From Sipunculus nudus (lineage: Eukaryota; Annelida; Sipuncula; Golfingiida; Sipunculidae): a stretch of 64,000 nt of DNA. Where the stretch lies: contig CM049316.1 of the NCBI GenBank assembly GCA_026874595.1, forward strand, positions 58,601,676 to 58,665,675. Reading direction: 5' to 3'. The notes beneath the pieces are model-generated. The model made no database searches. It saw nothing but the letters and a program-made list of their open reading frames with translations, and had not been told where the DNA came from. How positions within the stretch are numbered: the first letter of the stretch is position 1; the number at the start of each line of letters is the position of its first letter. Position numbers and translations under genes: made by a program. This document shows positions 13,336 to 25,400 of this stretch, one piece after another.

Positions 13336-13457
13336 CTATAATTTGCTAGGTTTCTTGATTGGCCATTCTCCTCTGACCACACCCTCCTGCGCCACTGACA
13401 CTGCCAGGGTGCCATCTTGTTTCCACAGCCGACCTGTTGTAAATGCACGAGCACCAA
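13336..13457 (-). CDS. ACOT8: ACOT8 coding exon 6, with stop and PTS1
   Basis: Acceptor TTTCAG/TTGGTG. Encodes residues 278-317: [20 protein letters not shown] with Gln301, then a basic tail ending KKPSKL and TAG. SKL matches the peroxisomal import receptor signal. No clear AATAAA was identified downstream on this strand. Confidence 0.95.
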
Positions 13458-16400
13458 CTGAAATACATAAAAACATAAACCATATAATGAAAGCCCTCAT
13501 TCTGTAATACTGTCAAGATAACTGATCAATTTCTTTCTCAATATTTCCACTAGGAAGTTTTATCTACTAAGCTTGTTTGTGGTTACTTTTGTTTTGCTGT
13601 TTGTTTTGCAAGCACACAGCAAAAGTGCATGCTATCATGTCATAAATTTTTTCTTGTCATCTCCTAAAAACTTAAAGCAAAATCAGATTTGCCAAGATTC
13701 GAAATCACGTGAGATATTTATCAATAAACATTCATACTGTTTCATGCTCTTCCAATTAATCAATAAAATTGATGATGGTCGTTTTTCTTTTAAAATCTAT
13801 TAAATCAATTGCATTTTTGCATAATCAATTAAAAAACAACTATGTATGCACATGATAAGAATCTAATTATGTCAGTGATATATGAACACGAAGTAGCAAA
13901 CAGCATAAAAACAGAACTTGGGAAGCCAAAATTGTCTCACGGCAAACTGACCTTGGATGCAGGTGGGTTGATAGTTTCATTATGAATACTGATGTACATG
14001 TCGGCTATTTACTAAGGTCAATATTTTAGGTACTAGTAGACAGCAGGTGATACAGAAAGTACACAAAATAATTAATAAATAATCAATCATCAGTCATTTT
14101 TATTTTTCAATCATGGATTATTATTTTAAAATCCATCATATTGATGTATAGTAGCAAAACAACAAAGGTGCCTGATGATCCCTGATCTAATTAAACATGG
14201 CAAAATTTTGCAAAGAATCAAACTTGGGATATATTCATTTATATTTTTTAATTATTAATGGCAATTACCGCCCACTTAAATTTCTAATTCTGGACACTCA
14301 GCCACCTTCGAATCAAGTGAACAGGAGTATAATATTATCAAAAATACAATTAGGTTGGAAAAAAAATCAGGTATATCCATTCATTATTTTTATTGCACGC
14401 TCACTGCTTTAAAAAAAGACAGAGAGAGAACAGATACAACACAAGTGCAGCTATCTGGTGGCCGGAACTGCAACTAATTGCAACCAGGGTCTCTTTAAAA
14501 TTGATTGGACCCCGGCTCACCATGATCTGCCTCTGGCACAACACTGTACCATAGACTGGTAGACTTTAATTAATAAAGCTAGTCCAAAATAAATGTTGGA
14601 AACACCACTTTTGTTATTTTAATCAATTTATCATGTAAAATATATTGATATTATTACTAATTGGCCCTGGAAATTCAGAATTTAAATCATAGTTCAGTAC
14701 AATTTTTTTTTCAATTTTGAAAAAAAAAAATTTTTCAGATTAACAGTGTTTGGATATACAACACTCCAGTGTATATATATTTTTAGAGATATGTAAATGA
14801 TGCTCACTCAGTCTCGGACTTTCACTTTCATATAACATCCACTCATCAGCTTGGATAGATGTATGGAACCACATTGCATGGTCAAGTGAGGCCATCATCT
14901 CTGGACGGAATTTCCTGAACGGAGCAAGACTGACCCTAAGTAATGTCCAGTCAGACATGTAGGCAGCGACACAGCGATGTATGTCCTGTTCTACATCACC
15001 TGATAAAATGACAAAAGGTAGCATTCTAAGAATATTAAATGTAATATATGCCTGTTAAAAAAGAAGACTCTTAAAAATTAAAATATGCAAACTTAGGCCA
15101 AATTAAAAAAAAAGGTATGGTTCTCAGACACTTTTTTTCAGAAATCAATGCGGGCTGGCGTTTTTTTTTATTTTTAATTTTTTGGTATGTTTCGATAAAA
15201 ATGTCAAATGAAAAGGGAAAAGCATTAAAATAATAGATTTATTTTGCTAAACAAGTAACAACACTACAAAACAAAGAAAATTGTATGATTTTTTCTTCTT
15301 GAAAGAATTGTCTGAGGGGCTGCAGCTCGAAATTGGCGAGTTTCTATTGAAAATCAAAATAAAAATTTTTTATGCGGGGGTTTAAAATTGATGCGGGCGG
15401 TGCCTGAGAACCATACCTTTTATTTTTTTTGGCCTTAACTGTCTCTAATTCAGGACTTGACATAATTCAGGACTTTACATAAACATTTAACTAATCTTAA
15501 ATTAGCCTTTTTCTTTCTTGAAGAAATGAAATCATATATAATACCTACACCTTAAATGAACTGTATGTTATTTTGTGCAAATGTTGAACATAAATATTAT
15601 TAACAAACAAACATTTGAACATGTTTATTGTTGCAAAATAATCATGCTGAACACACATTTTGTGTTGGTGGCTGTGGACAAGTAAAAAGCATACAGGGGA
15701 AGTAAAAGCCAAATGTTACTGGCCCTACATGGCAAGCACTTTCAAAAGTTAATATTGAGCCCTGAAATTCTGAGGAAAGTTGAAGATCACCGAATGGCTT
15801 TCAGTTTTCATGTGTTTCTCATGTGGATTTAATGAATACAATCTAGAATAGTACTGAATATAGTCTGAGCTCCATATTTACTATATAATACTGGAAAGCA
15901 AGTTTAAACTAAATTCACACACACTAAAGGTAAAGTACAACTGAAATATATAGAGATTCAAATGCTGATCTAGCCACCAATGTCATGCAGTATCACACAC
16001 ATAAATTTGCCTGGGAATACCAATAAACACATGTTCACAGTCTTCCTGCATATTAATAAGACCTTATGACCTCTCACACATAGAAGTCTTAGGAAGATTA
16101 ATATGACCTTATGACCTCTCACACATGTAAGTCTTCAGGAAGATTAATATGACCTTATGACCTTTCATTTCCCAAGGTCAAGTAAGTCAAATAAATTAAT
16201 TTTCACACTGAATTTGGTATCATAGCCACAATTTTAACTTTGGCACAAACATATACACATGTATGATGCATTAATTATCAATTCAAACTACTTTCAACTA
16301 AGTACTAACCTATGTGACCATTTGCCCGGACCCACACCAGTTGTCTGGGCTCTCCTGCATCATAACGGTAATACTTGGCTGGATCAACTGGTTTAGACTC

Positions 16401-19400
16401 AATAGGTAGCTCTGTGGCCAGGTAATGTTTCACTCGGTCAATATGGATCTCAGGGACCAGACCTTGTCTGTAATAACAAAAATAAATAAAAAACCAAGCC
16501 TGCTAAAAAAATTGGTGTTAATAAATATTTAAATATTATCAGAGCAAAAATAGGTGTGAACAACCAAACCTTGATGAATTTATGTCCTCCGCTTCCACCT
16601 TCTGTTGTCCCTTGCTTGCCCTATCAATGTTTTTATTTTTTATTGTCCCCTGAAGATGTCTTCACATGACTTAGTGGCTGTGTTTTAGTTTTCATTGCCC
16701 CCTGAAGATGTCTCCACATGTCATAATTTTTGGTTGTGAATTGGGAACCAAAGGGGGATTTTTTATTTTGTTTTGTTTTTGAGCTGCTAAACATAAATTT
16801 TCAGACAGACACACCAACATCAATCCCAACCAAGGTATGCATTAGAGCAATCTCTGACCCAAATTGGAATGAAATTGGATAATATTTAGGAAAGTTATCA
16901 CATGGAAATGAAAACCTGACAGACAAACAGAAGAATAGACAGACAGAAGGACAGACAAACCCGAATCAATGTCCCCAATTCAGTAGAAACGGGGGAAATA
17001 AATATATATATATTAACTGAAAACCATAGCCTGCAAACAAGTGTACTCTTTGATAAAGAGGGAACATAAGGAGAGCAAAATTTGACCTATTAGGCAAAAA
17101 AATAAAGAGGTGTGGTTCTCAGGCACTTTTTTTCCTAAATCACTGGGGGCAGGCTGTATTTTATTTTTTACTTTTTTTGAAAGTTTTGATAAAAATTCCA
17201 TATGATCAGGGAAAAGCATGAAATAACAAGGTTTTTTTTTGCTAAACAGGTAAAAGCACTACATAATAAAGGAAATAGTATCAAAATTGTATTATTTATC
17301 TTATCAAAATATGAAAATCAAAATAAAAATGTATGATGCGGGGTGTTAAAATTGATGCAGACGGTGCCTGAGAACCATACCTTTTACTTTTTTTGGCCTA
17401 ATCACCATCGTGTAATTTTAAACATGTTATATTGTGTATCAGAAAGTTATATCTTATGAAATAACACTTTCAGAACAAACACACACACACACGCAAGCCT
17501 GAATAAATACATGTATGTCATTTATTAATCTGGGATCTTAGGCCAGCTGCTCATGTGTAGAGTTTGGTGCCTTCATGGCAATAAGAGATAAGGCATGCTG
17601 ATAAATGAACAATAATTGTTTGGCATATTTCAGGTTTGTTTGAATTTTCACTACATAAGAAGTGTTAAATCAGCTTCATGGCATTAACTGTTGTTGAGAC
17701 ATAGAAAGTACTTAAAGGGGAAACCAGCCTAAAGCTAGCATGTACATTTTTAAATTAAAGTTTAGAAGAACTTGTGATTTATCAACACATCATCTTGGAT
17801 GGCTAGTTGTATACAGTTGGAAAAACCAGAGACTATGTTGATCCAGTACCTCAAGGTTTTAATCGATAGAATCTTCTTCAATAAATCATCTACATTTTCA
17901 ACATTACTGGAATCTAATTTATTCATCAACAGACCAGCATATACCAGAAACACCCTTATGATACTATTATTTAATAAGAGTACTGCACTTAACGTGTCTG
18001 ACCCTGCCCCCACTACTACCTGTTCAAAAAATATCCTGTACCCATATTTCTGACTCACTCGAGAAAATTGCGCATGTTTTCGTTATCAGTGAGCAGTTCA
18101 TCTGGAGGGGGTGCCTCTGGCATGGTGAACTGGTGCGTCAAGTTTGAGGGCTCCTTCTTGTGGTACGACACCATCATGGTTAGAATGGCGTCGCCATTCT
18201 GCGTTGCTTTTACTGATCTGGTGCTGAAGCTTGATCCATCCCTTAACCGGTCTATGTGGTACAGAATCGGTCTGTCACTTTTACCTGTAAAAAATAAACG
18301 TGAATGATACAGGTGTGCAGAAACGGTAAAAGGGTCATGATATAAAACCCCAGAATAAAGGATAATGATGAGAACTTAATTTTGTCCCCCCCCCCCCCCC
18401 CCTGTCATACAGGATGGCGACTTCACTGCAACATTTAATGTCCACCGTGGGGTCACTATTTGGTATTTGTTAGGTCTCCTAGTGTGGTGTAGGACAGCTG
18501 TCAGGTCTTAGTTATAATAGTCCCCATAGTCGAGGCAAATATTTGAACATGCTAAAAAAAACAAGAGACGTAAGATTGATCAGGAAAAAAAAGGCGATTT
18601 AAAACACAGCTAATTTGCTGTAGTGTAGGGTCACTAAGGGTACACCCAGCGCACCCTGGGAGTGCAGCAAGATCACTCATTTGACAACAAGCATTGCAGT
18701 AGGGTCACTATGAACCTCAAGTGTTGCTGACAATGCAGTGCAAATGCTATTGATGCACTTTTAATGTCACTGCGTACATTGTAACGACTACACAAGAGTA
18801 ATACCTTTTGAGAATTCTGATTTTCAGTATTCTACAATTTACAGCTAATTTTGGCCCCAGCATCAGAGATGCCGTAGTTTTCCTATCTCATCATTTTATT
18901 AGACCCTTTCCTCTAGTAGGAGAACCTTCACTTCTGTTTTGCATTCCTATTGAAGCAAATCTGTATAAACTAATGGATTTACTGACATAAATGGTGCCAC
19001 AATCTTGTTCAAAGGATAAAACCATCCAAGACGAGGGCTTGACCACTTACCTAAATCTATATACAAGAAGAAAATTCAAAGAAAATTACCAAACAGTTGT
19101 TGAGTTACAGTGAAACCTTGTTGTATCAAAATCGAAGGGACTCTAAGAAAACTTTGACACATCTGAGTTTCGACACAAGCGGGTTTTATTTGGTTATGAT
19201 TTAACTAAAGTTGTCCGGAATACTGTGTCTGGAACTTTGATATAAAAGCAGGGTATTCGACTTAAGCAAGTTCGACACAACAAGGTTTCACTGTATATTG
19301 ATCACACAGACTAAGTAGGGGTGATAGTGAGGTAAAATATGCAAAAATGGTGAAAAAACTACAGGTGGCACCACCAGTCTCTTGGTAGCACTAAAGTTTG

Positions 19401-22400
19401 AGTAATCAAGACCCACCAGGTCTGATGAAGTAACAGTGAAGGCTGTGAACATCCAGTCCTTCAGGTTTGGTTCTTCCAGCCGCTGCCAAGGCCTGTCCTA
19501 TTACCTGTCCCCCGTACACCGCTCGACCATATTTAGGCTGCCATAAATTCTTCCCTCTAAAACGAGGAAAAAGGATAGAATGAACAGTATAATCCTAAAG
19601 ATACAGCATTAAAAGCTAAATCATATCCAAAATATATTTTTGAATTATTCTATATATCAGGATCCACCAATGCTATTTTTCCATATACATCCACCAGAGA
19701 GTGGGGAAACAGATATCTGCATAGAAATCAACATTCAGAGAGATCTATCAAACCAAGACAAATTAACAAAGCCTTGTGACACTGAGACAGACAGAAGGCT
19801 AAACTGACAAGGGTGAAAATTTAACCTCCTGTCCATCAAACTAGTTGGTGAAGCTAACAATAGCTAAAGAACAACATGTTACTCCTGAAAGTTGCATGAA
19901 AACCTATGCAAGAATGGCAAAATCAGTTTATATAATAAAGGTATCTCATGTTTACTCCTATTGCAACAGAATTCTGAATGGCACCAGGACAGATTTGATA
20001 GGTATAATGTTATGTATATAAACCTATGGGACAAGCTTAATTTTACAAGTGTGCTATGACATGAGACATTTGTTTATCACCTGTGCTAAAATATTATAAT
20101 CCATTTCACCACCCTGTCCACCTGTTTTTTTCGTGGTTATTTTTTTGTTAGATTGCCAAAATTATTTTCCATTAGGAGAGAAAGAGGAAAATGCGTAATT
20201 AGCTATTATTAAAATTTTCTGTAAACAATTTAAAATGATTTTATGAGAAATTAGTCTATTCTGTAGTGACATCTTGCCACCAATCTATGAAATATGCATG
20301 ACAGGGAACAGTAATGACGTCATAATAGACATGACGCACAAAATAGGGAACCATATTCACGGGGCCAACATTCAAGAGCTGCCAATCCCTGTTTACAGCG
20401 AGAATCGTATTCTCCTTGTGCACTCGGCTCACTGTTATGTCACATTACTTCATTTCAATATCCAAGGAAGATAAACAATGGTCAATAGTTAGGGATGCCA
20501 TGAACTACAGATATATAGGAGATCTAAACCAGGCTGTAAAGTGAATAATATTATATCATACACAGGTGAGGTAACAAAAATTGCGCATTTTCCTCTTTCT
20601 GCGATTGGTGCAATTTTGTCTAATGTGGAGACAATCGTGAAAATTCAGCTGGACAGGGGTAGTACACAACACAAGTAGATATTAAATAAGACATAGATAC
20701 TTGATAGATGAAAATGAAGAGTTAAAACTTATCATCTTAAAGAAGTCTTCTATGTTATATTTTAACACACAAACAGTATAAAAATATAAATAAAGAAGTT
20801 TCCCATTAAAATAAGTAAATAAAAATATTACCAGTTATCACTGTGACATATTGGTTTTCTATTGACCAAAACAAGGCCTCATTTGAAGATAAGGAATCAA
20901 AGATATATCAATTTCATGTGTGCATATTCTACAATGTGATATCCTATCATAATTGATAAATATACAAGACGTTTTTCACATTTTAAATCAATGGATTTCA
21001 ATCAAGTAAAATTTAACATTTTTCCAAAGCACTGAATATTTTTATACTATCTCAGCAGTAACAACATCAACATGTCATAAATAATCATAATATTAATTTG
21101 TCATGTCAAACCAGTGCTGAGTAAAGGCCGACATACACACTGTGACCTGATTCAACTCAACAGGTCAAAAACTGTTGTGTTGAGTGGTGTGGCAACATGT
21201 ATGTGTGAAAACAATGTGACTCAACCAGAGTTGGCACATGTTGGCATCTGTTTTTGGTTTCTGGTAGTGTCAGAAAAAAATTGTGTCCAGTTGAGTCGCA
21301 TCATTCAGAATCACGGTCAGCAACCAATCACAGCTATGTCTCTGACCACATGGGTACCTCGGTCACATGATCTTCTTGGCCAAAAATGGAGTGTGCAGAG
21401 AAAGACAATATTACATACATTGGCACTGTGCACGCATTACATATGAATAGATCTGTATAGCCAATGTCCCCAGTGCAATGGCAGCATGATATCAATATGC
21501 TTTATGTTCTTGGATATAGAAAATATAATGTATATCACAGGACATCGAATAATCATATATAAATCATATTAAACAAAAATTATTCAGCTCAGGGATGGGG
21601 AGACTTGTAAATGCGAGATAAAGATATATACATGTTCAGGCCTACACACTTGTCTCCTTTTTTTTTTTTATTTGAATGTACCGCGTTAGCAGTTGAGTTG
21701 AGTCGGGTCGCCATGTGTATGCACCCCAGTAATCATCAGTCAACTGTAGAAAACTTTAGGAAACCTAATCAGTTGGGGAAAGTTGAGTTGAGTCAGATCA
21801 CGTCGCAACCTGTATGCCTGCCGGGCTTTCCCCAACATAAAGATGACATCACCAAGGCCTGAACTACACCTTGATAACATGATAACATGGGAGTGTAAAC
21901 AACAATCCAGATAACGAAAACTCTTCATCAAGAAAAAAAGCTTTTAACCTTCAAAAAAATATCCTCCAGAAAATATAACATAACATATGACCTGTCCTGA
22001 CTTGTTATACCTGTTTTATTAATAATTCCTCCTGTATGTCCCATTTTGTGACCTGGCCTGTATTTTCACTTCAGCACAGGTGACTTTTGAGTCAAATAAG
22101 ACACCAATATAAACACTGCACCATATATAACCTTTAATATAAATGATATTACACAGCTTTTCAGAAAATGATGTATATTTTTTTATGTGATTATGCCAAC
22201 ACTATGCACTTGTTGACTTCATATTCAAATTCATGATTTCCACTTTTCTAGTGAATAGCAAAGATTCAATTTTAAAGATCTCACCATACAATAAAGTACA
22301 CATAAAATACTGTTTATTGTATGAAATAGTTATTATGCTCACATAATCTTTACTATTTGAGAAGTACCAAGAGAACCTTGAAGATCTGGAAGTGCTTGTC

Positions 22401-25400
22401 CAGAAAATATACCATATTATTCATAATATGGTTTTGGCATATGGATAATATTTAAGATATCTATTGATATTAAAATGGCAATACTTTTTGTATAGTGACA
22501 TAACAGGCATGGACAACGTATATGAGATGTCAATGAAACTACGGATAAATGAATGTAGTTTGGGTGTCTTATTTTTGCGATGCTCCTTTGGCGAATATCA
22601 CAAATTTTAAACCACCATAATTAATAAGAACAAAGTACATAGCAGATATTTTAAAATATATAATACAATCACAACCACAGCTGAAAATAAAAAAAAATCT
22701 AAGAGCTCCGGCCAGGCTCCTGAAGATATAATTTAGAAGTTTATAGGAGCACTTGCTAATAAGAATTTTCAGCAAGAAAAATATAGGTGCACTGTTGTTT
22801 ATTTTGTAGTTGCTCTTGAATTGCCTGCTCACAAAATTGTGTAAAAGATTATGTGCTGCATGAATACAAACTCCACAGGCTGAAATATGTAAATTACACA
22901 TATAAATATATATATACTCTCAAACTAATAATGGATATCTGCTGATGTGTTCTATATATTGAACTGTCCAACTTTCTGGTTGCACATGAATGGTGTGATA
23001 TGACATGATATAGTTAATTCTACCTGTGTCACTCAGTACACATCTGATATCACCTCTACATCAGCTTAACCAGGTCAAAGGACACATGACTGGTACTATC
23101 AGCTTACATGATGTTTTAAGCTATTATTTGATGAGATTAATTAGATGTACTTTATTTATTGCCCTTTCACAAAACATTTGCAGAATTTGTTCTATTCAGT
23201 TAAACTTAACATGATATATTTATATGGCCTGTGTAAATGCTAAAAAATATTAATATTAACAAAATGTTGACTTTTAATGAAAAAAAGATGTGGTCAGACA
23301 TTGGTCTTCAGAGTTCCCTGCATTTCTGGTAGTGCTGGACTAGTTTACATGTGGGTAAAAAGTTACTTTTTTAGTTTGAAAATATGACAAACAGAAACAG
23401 GTTTTTATCAATATGCATGAGGGAAAAAATCCTACTGGTTCAAATCATATTAAAGAAGATATGTTTGAAATAATGTGTGCAATACAAAATTCCACTGATT
23501 GTGCTGTGGTGGCCATATTTGAATTCTGACTGGTCTGTAACTAGATAGGTCTAGAGCCCTCATAGGTGCCAAACATCCCTGTGTATTTGAGAAAGACTAC
23601 CCAAGTTTTAGCTGTGATATTGCCATGGAAAAAAATCACATTTGCTTTGTGCTGGATATATTGGAATTGTGACAGGTCTTTAATTCGATAGGTCTGGAGC
23701 CCTCATAGGTACCAATCATCCCTGTGAATTTGAGAAATATCAAGCATGTTCTTGTTGAGAAATCAAGTGCAAAAAAAACAAGTGACCCATGGGTCATGAC
23801 GCTCAGCTGACTGGGAAGAGATTCGCAAAAGGAAATTTTATCATCTGAATGGTAGTATATACCCATTCAACTGAAGCATCAAACAGATTAACCAACAGGC
23901 CAAGATTGTGTCTGTATTTATATATCTAAAAAATAGAGAAAAAATGCGTAAACTTTAAAAAAAATACAGGTGGCTCCACCAGTCTGCAGAAACCAATAAA
24001 ACCCCCCCATTCCCTCCCTGTGAATGGTGGTTTTGTTAGTAAACTGTTGTGAGCTTTTCTGTATTAATGAGAATTTTCTCTGTTAAAGTTTATACGCCAG
24101 AGTAAGCCAACCGAAAATTTTCCCTTATTGGGCCTATTATCGCCCATCCCGCCTTCCCCATCACAGCAGCGAGGAAGCAGATGAAGACATCATCGCCGGA
24201 ACAGACGTAGGATTCGAGGACGGACGGGAGAACTGTAGGACCACACCCGCCGAAATCACAGGGCCCAAGGAAGAAGGGACCGAAGCTTGGAACATGACAT
24301 CCGCCAGATAGAAGCAGGGAAGGTAGAAGGCGACATCCAAGAGCTTTTCTTGACCAGTGGGATCGGGGAAATCCCTGATAAAGGGGCCAAAGACGGAGAA
24401 AGGGCCCTGACGTCAGGAGCCTTGACGTGAAGCTGCTCCAATGATGACTGAGAAGCAGATTCATATGCTGAGACAATGGAAGCTTTTAGCCAGGCACTAA
24501 TGGAGATAGGGTTAATTTCTTTGTTTGATGTAGTGACTTTCGTTGAAATAAACAACATCTTGCGCCCCCCCCCCCTCCATGGAGAATGAGGAGCTTGAAG
24601 AGAGTAACGGAAAGCATGAACAGGGCAAACTTGAGCCCGTAACGGTACTGGCAGTGAGGGAGGGCCGGAACGTGCCAGGTTAACGGAGGAGCATCGAATG
24701 ACGGTACTTCTGATAAAGTCCGTAGGGAAATTAATAGGAAAGATAATTAGCGGTAGAACTACCGGGGAAGTAACTTCACAGGGTAATAGAAGGGGAACGT
24801 AACACGGACGTGTTGCGTCCACCCATGGTAGGATCCCCCCCCCCCCCCGTGGGAACAACGGGACCAGATAAGGTCACCGTGTACGGGGAACCCCTACAAC
24901 CAGGGAATGGGACCAGGCATGGAATATGGCCCATTTGTCAGACGACCATGGCTGACAAAAGAAGCAGGGATCTGCAGGGCCCCGGCAGATGTCATTGTGT
25001 GAACAGCAGGTGAAACAAGTGGGGTGAGAATCCCAAGTGGGGATTAATTAACCACAAGAACAGTAAAGGGCTCCATGGCGGGAAGGGAAAAAGAATCACT
25101 ACTTACAATTCAGTTGGCAAACCCGACTGTACAAACCAAAACAGTGGACGAATCGCGCAGAGCGTGATCACATGTCCATCATGGCCGACACCAGAAGAAA
25201 AATGTGATTACAGGAATCGGAAGTGTGACCTAGATACATGGGAACGAGGCGGGATGGGCGATAATAGGCCCAATAAGGGAAAATATTTGGTTGGCTTACT
25301 CCTGCGTATAAACTTTAACAAAGAAAATTCTCATAAATACAGAAACAGCTCACAATTATGTTTACGTAATAAAAACACTTAATGATCAATATCCATGCAA

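Noticed and set aside
13336-14000. Polyadenylation signal for ACOT8
   Set aside because: No AATAAA on the minus strand at a convincing distance below the stop could be picked with confidence.
17762-18058. 98-codon minus-strand frame beginning MSQKYGYR
   Set aside because: It lies in ACOT8 intron 3 directly after the exon 3 donor; the exon's own frame meets TGA at once, so this is a chance intronic frame.
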